NCBI GenBank assembly: GCA_002480925.1
Contig: DLDA01000005.1
Coordinates: forward strand, 1 to 32,016
Origin: Lachnospiraceae bacterium UBA7784
GTDB lineage: Bacteria; Bacillota; Clostridia; Lachnospirales; Lachnospiraceae
Reading direction: 5' to 3'
DNA: 32,016 bases
The translations under genes and the position numbers were made by a program. Under the pieces are notes generated by a model. That model did not search any database and was not told the DNA's origin. It saw only the letters and a list, made by a program, of their open reading frames with translations. Positions 1 through 7,169 of the stretch are shown here, in pieces. How positions within the stretch are numbered: the stretch's first letter is position 1; every line of letters starts with the position of its first letter.

Positions 1-966
1 CAGGACTATCTGTTCATCTGCACGGCGCTCGGAATGTTCTCGCTGCTCTTCTCTATTTTTGAAAAAATGCTCCAGTCCACCGGCAAGACCATCTATTCGA
101 CGGTCGCACAGGTCTGCGGAGCGCTCACAAATATAGTCATGGACCCGATCATGATATACGGACTCTTAGGCTTTCCGAGACTCGGGGTAAAAGGTGCAGC
201 TTATGCGACGGTTCTCGGACACGCGGTGTCATTTATCATCGCGATCGTGCTCCAGATCACGAGAAACAGAGAAATCTCAATCAGTCTGAAATACTGGAAA
301 CCGAATCTGAAGATCATCGGAGGCATCTATTCCATCGGAGTCTCAGCCATCATCATGCAGGCGCTCATGAGCTTCATGACCTATGGGGTAAATATCATCT
401 TCGGCCGCGTCTCGGCGAGTGCTGTCACGGCATACGGCATTTTCTACAAGATCCAGCAGTTCGTGTACTTCGCAGGCTTCGGCCTCAGGGATTCGATTAC
501 ACCGCTTGTATCCTATAATTATGGAAAAGGTTCCTACAAGCGTGTCCGTGAAGGCGTGAAATGGGGCATGATAGATACGACAGTTGTGATGATAATCGGA
601 GTAGTGATCCTGGAGCTCTTTGCTCATCCACTGGCGCAGATCTTCGGACTCACGGCAGGCACAGAGCATCTGTGTGTGCTTGCAATGCGTATCATAGCTA
701 CCGGATTTATTTTTGCAGGAATCAATATTGCATCGCAGGGAGTCTTCCAGGCACTGATGTCAGGAAACAGCTCTCTGATAGTCTCATTCCTGAGACTTCT
801 TGTGATCCCGCTTCCGCTCGCCTACGCATTTACATTTCTCAATAATGCTACAGACGTGATGTGGTGGGCCTTCCCGATAGGAGAAGCAGTAGCAGCGGTA
901 GCAGCAGTTCTTCTATTGAAACGAATCTATCGACTGAAGGTCGAACCGATGAAGGACTGGAAATAG
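1..966 (+). CDS. MATE family efflux transporter, 3' part (5' end outside window)
   Basis: This is the C-terminal part of a multidrug and toxin extrusion (MATE) antiporter of the inner membrane. The reading frame is open from base 1 (QDYLFICTALG...), so the internal ATG at 34 is not the start. About 321 residues are visible of a usual 440-460. It has repeated hydrophobic membrane segments, the early motif MLQSTGKT followed by NIVMDPIMIYGLLGFPRLGVKGAAYATVLG (typical of MATE half-repeats, with NxxxDPxxI and GxxGAAxAT), and the second-half motif RDSITPLVSYNYGKG. It is expected to export cationic drugs or metabolites using a Na+ or H+ gradient, but the substrate cannot be read from sequence. It converges on the ATPase gene. 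A second, separate MATE gene lies at 13007-14353. Confidence 0.93.
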   Translation, partial: QDYLFICTALGMFSLLFSIFEKMLQSTGKTIYSTVAQVCGALTNIVMDPIMIYGLLGFPRLGVKGAAYATVLGHAVSFIIAIVLQITRNREISISLKYWKPNLKIIGGIYSIGVSAIIMQALMSFMTYGVNIIFGRVSASAVTAYGIFYKIQQFVYFAGFGLRDSITPLVSYNYGKGSYKRVREGVKWGMIDTTVVMIIGVVILELFAHPLAQIFGLTAGTEHLCVLAMRIIATGFIFAGINIASQGVFQALMSGNSSLIVSFLRLLVIPLPLAYAFTFLNNATDVMWWAFPIGEAVAAVAAVLLLKRIYRLKVEPMKDWK

Positions 967-987
967 AACTGATTGTCAGTATGAATG

Positions 988-1070
988 TAGACACATTTCG
1001 CATCAAAATGTGTCTAAACGCTTATTTAAAATATCGATTTAGACACTTTATACCTTGAAATATGTCTAAA
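988..1070. repeat. Two tandem palindromes sharing TTTAGACA/TGTCTAAA half-sites
   Basis: The convergent gap between the MATE and ATPase genes holds two inverted repeats. The first is perfect: TAGACACATTT (988-998) and AAATGTGTCTA (1006-1016) around a 7-nt loop. The second pairs TTTAGACA (1038-1045) with TGTCTAAA (1063-1070) around 17 nt. The four half-sites share one core in alternating orientation. They could form bidirectional terminator hairpins (AT-rich, no long T run), paired operators, or the end of a mobile repeat. No matching half-site was seen at the other side of the ATPase gene. Confidence 0.7.
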
Positions 1071-1094
1071 TATTGGTAGATAAAGTGCCAAAGC

Positions 1095-2267
1095 TCATCC
1101 TCTTTTCCTGATCAGGAACTCATCAAACTTCGGCACTGTAAAGTCGATCTCTCCATATTTCGCTGCGTATATGAGTCCTTTGTTGATGAGCTGTGCGCGG
1201 ATCGGGGAGATCTGAGTGACCTGTTTCTGCATATTCTTTGCGACATTGGAGATCGTGCATGGCAGCTCACCACAGTCGACCATGGCATACATGAAGTTCT
1301 TCTCACGGTCGGTGCAACGTTCGAATCTCACCATGAAGAAGCCATTGTCGAGAGTTTCAATGTACTGCTTTTCAGAACCTTTCACATCTTTGAGAGTGAT
1401 AGTGTCTCCGTCGGCATTGTTCCAGACCTGGTAGCAGAATTCCTGGATGAAATATGGATATGAGCCGGTTTCCCTAATGATCTCATCAACGGCAGCAGGC
1501 TCATATTTTTTGCCTTCCTCCTCGGCGGGTACGACAATAGCATCACGAGCTTCATCATCGGTAAGCGAATCGATTTCCTCGTATCTGAATATTCTCTCAG
1601 CGTAAGTCCTCGCATTCCCTATGAACTGGAATACCTTTGGCAGGCCGGCGCCAATGAGCATCAGAGGATATCCCTTCTGACTGACACGGTGCAGCGCACA
1701 GATCAGCGCAGAAATGTCTTCTTTTCTCATGTACTGAATCTCGTCAATGAAAAAGCAGATAGACTGACAGGCTTCTTTTGCAATGCTTCCCAGTGATTCA
1801 AAAAGTTCTGTAAATGTCTGTTCGTAATCAGTAGAGTAGTACATCTCTTTTTCTTCAGCGGTGATCTGAAAAGTGACGTCACCCGGTGAGAAGGAGATGG
1901 TGAGAGTCTTGATAGCGTCGAGAACCTTGTTGATATAATTCTTTAGCTTTTCCTTTGAAGACAGATTCCGTAAGAACCGGTTCGCAGCTGTGGTGATAGC
2001 TGGTATGAAACGGAGGCTGTCGGTAATCTCTATATGCTGATAGTAGATAGCCTTCTGATCACAGATATTTTCGAACTCATTGAGCAGCACAGTCTTTCCG
2101 ACACCACGGAGACCGTAGTAGATGACAGAACGCTGACTGATGCCACGCTTCAGGGCTTCGAACATGACTGATACAGCTTCAATCTCTTTTTCACGGCCGG
2201 CCAGATACTTCGGAGAAGAACCGGCACCAGGATTGTATGGATTTGTAAAAATATTATTCTCTGACAT
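1095..2267 (-). CDS. AAA/STAND-like ATP-binding protein with C-terminal winged helix
   Basis: A 390-residue ATPase of the archaeal-ATPase/Orc1-Cdc6-like class found in many copies in Clostridia. The N-terminus carries an NPYNPG...YLAGREKEI motif (the 'GRE' box). Walker A is GLRGVGKT at residues 52-59 and Walker B is FFIDEIQ at 172-178. A sensor-like stretch MLIGAGLPK follows, and the C-terminal ~90 residues (after DREKNFMYAM) look like a winged helix, with residues resembling the ISPIRAQLINKGLIY type. The start is set by GGAGGT eight bases before the ATG. The cellular role is unknown. Relatives are usually annotated only as ATP-binding proteins, and a DNA- or membrane-associated regulatory role is possible. 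It is monocistronic here, with its 3' end facing the palindromes at 988-1070. Confidence 0.85.
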   Translation of the reverse strand: MSENNIFTNPYNPGAGSSPKYLAGREKEIEAVSVMFEALKRGISQRSVIYYGLRGVGKTVLLNEFENICDQKAIYYQHIEITDSLRFIPAITTAANRFLRNLSSKEKLKNYINKVLDAIKTLTISFSPGDVTFQITAEEKEMYYSTDYEQTFTELFESLGSIAKEACQSICFFIDEIQYMRKEDISALICALHRVSQKGYPLMLIGAGLPKVFQFIGNARTYAERIFRYEEIDSLTDDEARDAIVVPAEEEGKKYEPAAVDEIIRETGSYPYFIQEFCYQVWNNADGDTITLKDVKGSEKQYIETLDNGFFMVRFERCTDREKNFMYAMVDCGELPCTISNVAKNMQKQVTQISPIRAQLINKGLIYAAKYGEIDFTVPKFDEFLIRKRG

Positions 2268-2322
2268 CAGACGACCTCCTTCGTGTATTTCAAGTGTATC
2301 ACGTCATAATATGGAAATCAAC

Positions 2323-2351
2323 AGTATAATACGATGCACAGGGCTTTTAAA
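2323..2351 (-). promoter_or_regulatory. Candidate sigma-A promoter of the ATPase gene
   Basis: On the minus strand TTTAAA (2346-2351) is followed after 17 nt by TATACT (2323-2328), about 55 nt before the ATPase start. An inverted repeat ATACGAT/ATCGTAT (2329-2335 and 2353-2359) overlaps the spacer and flanks the -35, so a repressor site is possible. The -35 match is weak. Confidence 0.35.
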
Positions 2352-2387
2352 AATCGTATAAATGTCATAATGGACAATCCCTTTCTT

Positions 2388-3446
2388 TCAGTCAAGTTCT
2401 TCCTCAAACCAGGAGATCAGGGCGTTCAGGTTCAGATCTGAGTGCTCGACCTCGCGAGAGAAGAGGTAAACAGTCTCTTCAGGGGTGAGCGAAGAGGCTG
2501 CGCTTATCATCATGATCCATCTGACAGTCATAACCGCTATCATGGCTCTGGCGTAGATCTGGCCGCAGTAGATGCTACCGCAGAAATAGGTAAAAAGCAA
2601 AGACCCTAGCATTTTCTCACAGATGAAGGAAACGGCGCGGCCCGGGTACATGGCCTGCTGCCACTCGGCGGATGAAGCTTTATGCACCCTCCAGTATTCA
2701 GTAGATGCGCGAAGGGTGTCAGACCAGGATGGCTCTAGAATCTCCAGTCTGTCGAGAAGGCCAAGGCTCTCGCACATATATCCATAGGAAAAAGCAAAGC
2801 CGCTCCTTCGCCCGTTCCGCGGCGGCAGAGCCGAGGTGCATGAAAGCTGATCCATATCTGATATATCGCCGCTGTCGAAAAGCTCCTGGAGTCTGAATGC
2901 GTATGACGCGATCAGGTCCATTTTTTCCTGGAGAGGAAGACTGCCGGATGAGAGGTCAAGCATCCTCTCACGCGCATAGCAAAGCCTGTCGAAAAGAAAA
3001 AAGTCAAAATCCTCGTAATCATCATAGTCTTCAGTCTTTTCGTCCTCAGATTCCCTGAATGACAGATGGGAATCAGAGGCAAAAAGCATCCTGACAGCTT
3101 CAGGACAGGACAGTGACAGCGAATACTCGCGCAGATCAGGGAACTCTTCGGTATGCCTCGGGTACTGCCTGCAGGTATCGCAGAGAAAATCTTCGCCAAG
3201 ACTTGACTGCAGGTCGCAGAGCCAGCTGTCTGAGAGCATGCTGCATCTGCCGTCAGTCTGCCTGAAACAGGATTCTTTATAGTCTATTCCGCTGCGGAGT
3301 CTGTCCTCAAATTCTCCGTTCCAGGATCTGTATCTGTCAAGGCTTTTTTTATCTATTACTATCTGCCAGCCGCTGCAGCAGTTCATCGGGCAGCGGTCAG
3401 CAATACATGAAAAATCGTAAAAATCACTCTGGCTTCTGTAAATCAT
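2388..3446 (-). CDS. fliB: FliB-like flagellin lysine-N-methylase family protein
   Basis: A 352-residue protein with the cysteine layout of the FliB family: CIADRCPMNCCSGW near the N-terminus (Cys16, 21, 25, 26), then paired cysteines ending in LCDTCRQYPRH (the CRxYPR signature). Characterised FliB proteins methylate lysines of flagellin, and the cysteines are thought to hold a metal or Fe-S cluster. It is slightly shorter than many homologues, with an acidic low-complexity patch (EDEKTEDYDDYEDFDFF) in the middle. A GGAG six bases before the ATG supports the start. No flagellin gene lies in the window, so the substrate is inferred from the family only. The C-terminal half is poorly conserved and I cannot assign it. 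Confidence 0.8.
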   Translation of the reverse strand: MIYRSQSDFYDFSCIADRCPMNCCSGWQIVIDKKSLDRYRSWNGEFEDRLRSGIDYKESCFRQTDGRCSMLSDSWLCDLQSSLGEDFLCDTCRQYPRHTEEFPDLREYSLSLSCPEAVRMLFASDSHLSFRESEDEKTEDYDDYEDFDFFLFDRLCYARERMLDLSSGSLPLQEKMDLIASYAFRLQELFDSGDISDMDQLSCTSALPPRNGRRSGFAFSYGYMCESLGLLDRLEILEPSWSDTLRASTEYWRVHKASSAEWQQAMYPGRAVSFICEKMLGSLLFTYFCGSIYCGQIYARAMIAVMTVRWIMMISAASSLTPEETVYLFSREVEHSDLNLNALISWFEEELD

Positions 3447-3483
3447 CGAATACTCCGGTCATCAGATCTTAAGGATTTTATCT

Positions 3484-3512
3484 ATAGTATACTATTTAAA
3501 GATGACATGCAA
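3484..3512 (-). promoter_or_regulatory. Candidate promoter of the fliB-like gene
   Basis: On the minus strand TTGCAT (3507-3512) is followed by TACTAT (3484-3489) at 17 nt, or by TATACT (3486-3491) at 15 nt, roughly 40 nt upstream of the ATG. The alternative -10 boxes overlap. Confidence 0.45.
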
Positions 3513-3607
3513 TACGGTTCAGGACGCAGAAATCCCGCCGGCCAGCTCGAAGCCCTTCTTTGCAGCCAACACGGCTCTGCCGAGAGAGTATTGCAGACTC
3601 TTTTTAC

Positions 3608-3636
3608 TTGATTTATCCGCTCTCAAGTCATATACT
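3608..3636 (+). promoter_or_regulatory. Sigma-A promoter of aroF
   Basis: TTGATT (3608-3613) and TATACT (3631-3636) are separated by exactly 17 nt, 34 nt upstream of the aroF ATG. The short leader then has AAAGGAG before the start. There is no room for a T-box or peptide attenuator between this promoter and aroF, so feedback control is more likely allosteric. Confidence 0.7.
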
Positions 3637-3670
3637 TTAGGAAGTTTGAAAAAGCAAAGGAGACTACATA

Positions 3671-4708
3671 ATGGAAATGCAGATGGAATTCGTAAGGAAG
3701 CTTCCGACGCCGCAGGAGATCAAGGAACAGTATCCTCTGAAGGAGGAGACAAGGACCCTTAAGGAAAAGAGGGACCAGGAGATCTTTGATATCTTTACAG
3801 GTAAGGATAAGGAGCGGATACTCCTTATCATTGGTCCGTGCTCTGCGGACAATGAAGACTCGGTGCTTGACTATATGACAAGGCTTGCCGGTCTTCAGGA
3901 GAAGGTAAAGGATAAGATCTTTATAATACCGCGCGTCTATACCAACAAGCCGCGTACCACAGGACTTGGCTACAAGGGGATGTTTACCCAGCCAGACCCG
4001 GAGAAGGGAGCCGATCTGCTCGGAGGAATAATAGCCATCCGTCATATGCATATGAGGGTTGTCGAGGAGACAGGCTTCACCTGCGCAGAGGAGATGCTTT
4101 ATCCGGGGAATCACAGATATCTTTCTGACCTGCTTTCCTATGTGGCGATCGGTGCCAGATCTGTCGAGAATCAGGAGCATCGTCTGACGGCGAGCGGGAT
4201 AGGTATACCTGCAGGAATGAAGAATCCTACCAGCGGCGATATTTCCGTTATGATGAATTCCATAATCGCGGCTCAGAACCCTCATACCTTTATCTACAGA
4301 GGCTGGGAGGTCCATACGACCGGCAATCAGTATACTCATGCCATAATGAGAGGATATGTGGACAAATTCGGAAGGAATCACGCCAATTATCACTACGAGG
4401 ATCTGAAGGATGTATGCGGACTCTATGAGAAGCATCCTGAGCTGAAGAATCCGTCTATCATCGTCGACTGCAATCATTCCAATTCAGGTAAGAAATATCT
4501 GGAGCAGATCCGCATAGCAAAGGATGTGATGAACAGCAGAAGGCTTTCAGCCGAGATCGGCAGAGTGGTAAAGGGCCTTATGATAGAGTCATATATAGAG
4601 GACGGCGCCCAGAAGATCGGCGAAGGAGTCTATGGAAAGTCGATCACAGATCCATGCCTCGGATGGAAGAAGACCGAGAGATTAGTGCAGGAGTTGGCGG
4701 AGAGGTAG
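3671..4708 (+). CDS. aroF: 3-deoxy-7-phosphoheptulonate synthase (DAHP synthase, class I)
   Basis: This enzyme condenses phosphoenolpyruvate with erythrose-4-phosphate, the first step of the shikimate route to aromatic amino acids, in the cytosol. The 345 residues match the short AroFGH-type class I enzyme: IIGPCSADNEDSVLDYMTRLAGL, IPRVYTNKPRTTGLGYKG (PEP/E4P binding RxxxxKPRT), ENQEHRLTASGIGIPAGMKNPTSG, and IVDCNHSNSGK for the metal-binding Cys/His set. The start at 3671 follows AAAGGAG. The N-terminal extension of about 45 residues, typical of the feedback-regulated group, is present. Which aromatic amino acid inhibits it cannot be told. Its stop codon lies inside the first unit of a heptanucleotide repeat array, so the last codons (GAGAGGTAG) already have repeat sequence. 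Confidence 0.95.
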   Translation: MEMQMEFVRKLPTPQEIKEQYPLKEETRTLKEKRDQEIFDIFTGKDKERILLIIGPCSADNEDSVLDYMTRLAGLQEKVKDKIFIIPRVYTNKPRTTGLGYKGMFTQPDPEKGADLLGGIIAIRHMHMRVVEETGFTCAEEMLYPGNHRYLSDLLSYVAIGARSVENQEHRLTASGIGIPAGMKNPTSGDISVMMNSIIAAQNPHTFIYRGWEVHTTGNQYTHAIMRGYVDKFGRNHANYHYEDLKDVCGLYEKHPELKNPSIIVDCNHSNSGKKYLEQIRIAKDVMNSRRLSAEIGRVVKGLMIESYIEDGAQKIGEGVYGKSITDPCLGWKKTERLVQELAER

Positions 4709-4873
4709 GGGAGGAAGGTTAGAGGTGAGAGGTTAGAGGTGCGAGAGGAGGAAGGTTAGAGGTTAGAGGTTAGAGGTGCGAGGAGAGGAAGGTTAGAGGT
4801 GAGAGGTTAGAGGTACGAGGGGAGGAAGGTTAGAGGTGCGAGGGGAGGTAGGTTAGAGGTTAGAGGTGCGAGG
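4702..4873 (+). repeat. Heptanucleotide array, GGTTAGA/GGTGAGA/GGTGCGA type
   Basis: A purine-rich tandem array starts at the aroF stop codon. Units are mostly GGTTAGA, GGTGAGA, GGTGCGA and GGTACGA (equivalently GAGGTNN), broken by GGGGAGGAA-like spacers that create a higher-order repeat of about 30-40 bp. On the aroF mRNA every unit offers GAGGU, which resembles a Shine-Dalgarno core. The array is followed at 4887 by an array of opposite polarity, so the two can pair as a long imperfect hairpin. Confidence 0.9.
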
Positions 4874-4886
4874 AATGTGATACTTA

Positions 4887-5082
4887 GGACCTCGGATTTA
4901 ACACCTCAGACCTCGAACCTCACACCTCAGGCCTCAGGCCTCAGACCTCAGACCTCGGACCTCAGACCTCGCACCTCACACCTCAGACCTCAGACCTCAG
5001 ACCTCAGACCTCGCACCTCACACCTCAGACCTTACACCTCAGGCCTCGGACCTCGCACCTCGGACCTCAGACCTCGCACCTC
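4887..5082 (-). repeat. Heptanucleotide array, 28 units of NNACCTC
   Basis: Twenty-eight consecutive 7-bp units in perfect phase (196 bp), nearly all of the form NNACCTC (AGACCTC, ACACCTC, GCACCTC, GGACCTC) with rare variants AGGCCTC, AGACCTT and GGATTTA. Read on the minus strand, the sense of aspA, each unit is GAGGTNN. The aspA reading frame enters the array from the right and ends inside it at 5039. The stretch 4709-5038 contains no gene. It is filled by this array and the preceding one. Confidence 0.93.
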
Positions 5083-6460
5083 CCCCTACCGCCTTCGACA
5101 GATCGAGCAGGCTGTCAAGCTCCTTTTCTGTGAAGCAGCCTGTCTTTTTGGCCTCCTCGCGGACTGATGTCCCGTTGTGGAGGGCGGACTTTGCTATAGC
5201 GGCAGCCCTCTGATAGCCTATCTTAGGGCTTAATGCAGTAGCGATACCTGTAGAGCCCTCGGCCAGTGAGAGGCAGTGGTCCTTATTGGCGGTCAGATCA
5301 AGGATGCAGTTGTCGACAAGAGTCTTTATAGCGCCGGTTACTGAGGTGATCGACTCGAAGAGCTGGTAGAAGGTCACAGGTTCAAAGGCGTTGAGCTCCA
5401 TCTGTCCGGCTTCCGCAGCCATCATTATGGTAGCGTCATGGCCAGCCACGAGGAAGGCGACCTGAGTCACGACCTCAGGAATGACAGGGTTTACCTTGCC
5501 AGGCATTATAGATGAGCCGTTCTGTCTGGCGGGAAGATTGATCTCATGAAGGCCGCATCTCGGGCCGCTTGATAGGAGGCGCAGATCGTTGCACATCTTT
5601 GAGATCGACATCATGCCGGCCTTTATGGCTCCTGAGACAGCCACGAAGCCGTCAAGATCCTCTGTTGCATCAAAGAGATCATCGGATTGTCTTAGAGAAA
5701 GACCGGAGACCTTCGACAGGATAGGTACTATATTGTTCACATAATAGCCGGATGCGTTTATGCAGCTTCCAATGGCAGTTCCGCCCATGTTTACGGATTT
5801 CATTTCATCAAGAGACTTCTCGATCCTTGAAGCAGCACGCTTCACCATAGTAGCATAGGCATGGAAGGTGTCTCCTAAAGTCATAGGGACAGCATCCTGA
5901 AGCTGGGTACGCCCCATTTTTATCACATCTGAGAATTCAAAAGCCTTTGCCATAAGAGCACGATACAGGCGTCCGAGCTGATCTAACATAGGACGGGAAA
6001 GGGTAAGTACAGTCATCTTTCCGGCAGTAGGAATAGTGTCGTTTGTAGACTGCCCCATGTTTACATCATCGTTGGGATGAACGAAATATTTATCACGGCC
6101 GCCTCCGAGGATCTCAGTGGCCCTGTGGGCAATGACCTCGTTCATGTTCATGTTTGCTGAGGTGCCGGCACCGCCCTGGACGGGATCTACGATGAAGGCC
6201 TCCATCAGATCTCCGGCGATGATCTGGTCGCAGGCGCTCATTATGGCCCTGGCCTTTTCGGAAGTAAGGTCACCTGTATGAGAGTTGGCAATGGCAGCAG
6301 CCTTTTTTATTATAGCAAGATTACGAAGGAACTCCTTGTTCATCTGCTGGCCTGTGATCCTGAAATTGACTTTTGCGCGGAGAGCCTGTACTCCATAGTA
6401 TGCATCTGCCGGGATCATCATGCGCCCGATTGAATCTGCTTCGAGTCTTGTGTTTACCAT
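5039..6460 (-). CDS. aspA: Aspartate ammonia-lyase (aspartase)
   Basis: Catalyses the reversible deamination of L-aspartate to fumarate and ammonia. The 473 residues show the fumarase/aspartase fold: VNTRLEADSIG and PADAYYGVQALRA at the N-terminus, GGAGTSANMNMNEVIA, GRTQLQDAVPMTLG (the aspartase rather than the fumarase version, which has THLMDATPLT), and the flexible catalytic loop GSSIMPGKVNP at residues 315-325. The last ~14 residues (GGARSEVRGARSEA) are encoded by the heptamer array, so the natural C-terminus has been replaced or extended by repeat-derived sequence. It is divergent from an Lrp/AsnC-type regulator, which makes amino-acid-responsive control plausible. A terminator-like hairpin precedes the start. 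Confidence 0.92.
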   Translation of the reverse strand: MVNTRLEADSIGRMMIPADAYYGVQALRAKVNFRITGQQMNKEFLRNLAIIKKAAAIANSHTGDLTSEKARAIMSACDQIIAGDLMEAFIVDPVQGGAGTSANMNMNEVIAHRATEILGGGRDKYFVHPNDDVNMGQSTNDTIPTAGKMTVLTLSRPMLDQLGRLYRALMAKAFEFSDVIKMGRTQLQDAVPMTLGDTFHAYATMVKRAASRIEKSLDEMKSVNMGGTAIGSCINASGYYVNNIVPILSKVSGLSLRQSDDLFDATEDLDGFVAVSGAIKAGMMSISKMCNDLRLLSSGPRCGLHEINLPARQNGSSIMPGKVNPVIPEVVTQVAFLVAGHDATIMMAAEAGQMELNAFEPVTFYQLFESITSVTGAIKTLVDNCILDLTANKDHCLSLAEGSTGIATALSPKIGYQRAAAIAKSALHNGTSVREEAKKTGCFTEKELDSLLDLSKAVGGGARSEVRGARSEA

Positions 6461-6489
6461 GTTTTACCTTCTTCCTGAAATAATGCTAC

Positions 6490-6530
6490 AAAAAAAGCGC
6501 ACGGCCTGCGTTTTCCGTAAGCCGATGCGC
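6490..6530 (-). terminator. Terminator-like hairpin in the aspA leader (possible attenuator)
   Basis: On the minus strand, arm GCGCATCGGC (6521-6530) pairs with GCCGTGCGC (6497-6505) with one bulged base and a ~15-nt loop, followed by seven T (6490-6496). It ends about 30 nt before the aspA start codon. No minus-strand gene lies upstream that it could end, so it sits in the aspA 5' leader. An attenuator or a 5' stability hairpin are the options. Confidence 0.6.
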
Positions 6531-6615
6531 CTTTGCATCAATCACTTTGTTTCTCTGAGCTGTATTCTAGTACAATTCCACTGGGATTAAAAGACGTAAA
6601 ATAAAAAACAAAGCA

Positions 6616-6644
6616 TTGACAAAAATTACCCGATATAGCAAAAT
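6616..6644 (+). promoter_or_regulatory. Candidate promoter of the Lrp/AsnC gene
   Basis: A perfect TTGACA -35 (6616-6621) is followed after 17 nt by CAAAAT (6639-6644), about 50 nt before the ATG, in an AT-rich stretch. The -10 is imperfect. Confidence 0.5.
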
Positions 6645-6694
6645 AAAATAAAAATATATGGCCCTAAACTTTAAAATGTTTTGCAGGAGGAAAA

Positions 6695-7147
6695 ATGGCA
6701 GAGAACAGCTATGTGCCTGACGATACAGATAAGAGGATCATTTCACTTCTTATGGAGAATGCCAGGATGTCTGTAAAGGATATAGCAAAGGAGCTCTATC
6801 TGACATCACCTACGGTTTCGGCCCGGATCAAAAGACTCCGGGAGAACGGGGTGATCACAGGCTTCCATGCACAGGTGGACACATCATGTTTCGGTTATAA
6901 TATAAAGGCATTCGTAAATCTCGAGGTGGCTCCAAAGGACAAGAGCGATTTCTATGATTTCATCGAGCGGATACCAAACGTGATAGAGTGCAACTGCGTG
7001 ACGGGCGATTACTCTATGATCATAGAGGTAGTCTTCAAAAGGACAGAGGAGCTCGATCATCTGATCAATGTACTTCAGAAGTACGGACACACAAAGACCC
7101 TGATAGTTTTCTCGACATCGGTCGAGCACAGGTCGGTACCAGTATAA
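6695..7147 (+). CDS. Lrp/AsnC family transcriptional regulator
   Basis: A 150-residue feast/famine regulator. Residues ~8-60 form the helix-turn-helix region (DDTDKRIISLLMENARMSVKDIAKEL...SPTVSARIKRLRENGVI) and ~68-145 form the RAM ligand-binding domain (NVIECNCVTGDYSMIIEVV, matching the family pattern V..c..vtG.yD). Such proteins form octamers that bind DNA in response to amino acids. The start follows AGGAGG. It is transcribed divergently from aspA and is 22 bp upstream of the glycosidase gene, so it may regulate aspA and itself. The effector is unknown. Confidence 0.93.
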   Translation: MAENSYVPDDTDKRIISLLMENARMSVKDIAKELYLTSPTVSARIKRLRENGVITGFHAQVDTSCFGYNIKAFVNLEVAPKDKSDFYDFIERIPNVIECNCVTGDYSMIIEVVFKRTEELDHLINVLQKYGHTKTLIVFSTSVEHRSVPV

Positions 7148-7169
7148 GCTTTTAGGAGATAAAAGGATA

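Noticed and set aside
3623..4477. 284-codon open frame on the minus strand
   Set aside because: It is the antisense shadow of aroF, whose protein is unmistakable. It has no family features.
4709..4873. Telomere-like repeats (GGTTAGA)
   Set aside because: Superficial similarity only. The array is internal, the units vary, and it is flanked by normal chromosomal genes.
4877..5167. 96-codon frame with TSDLRPQ-type repeats
   Set aside because: It is the plus-strand reading of the heptamer array. A 7-bp repeat without stop codons stays open in every frame, and no ribosome binding site is seen.
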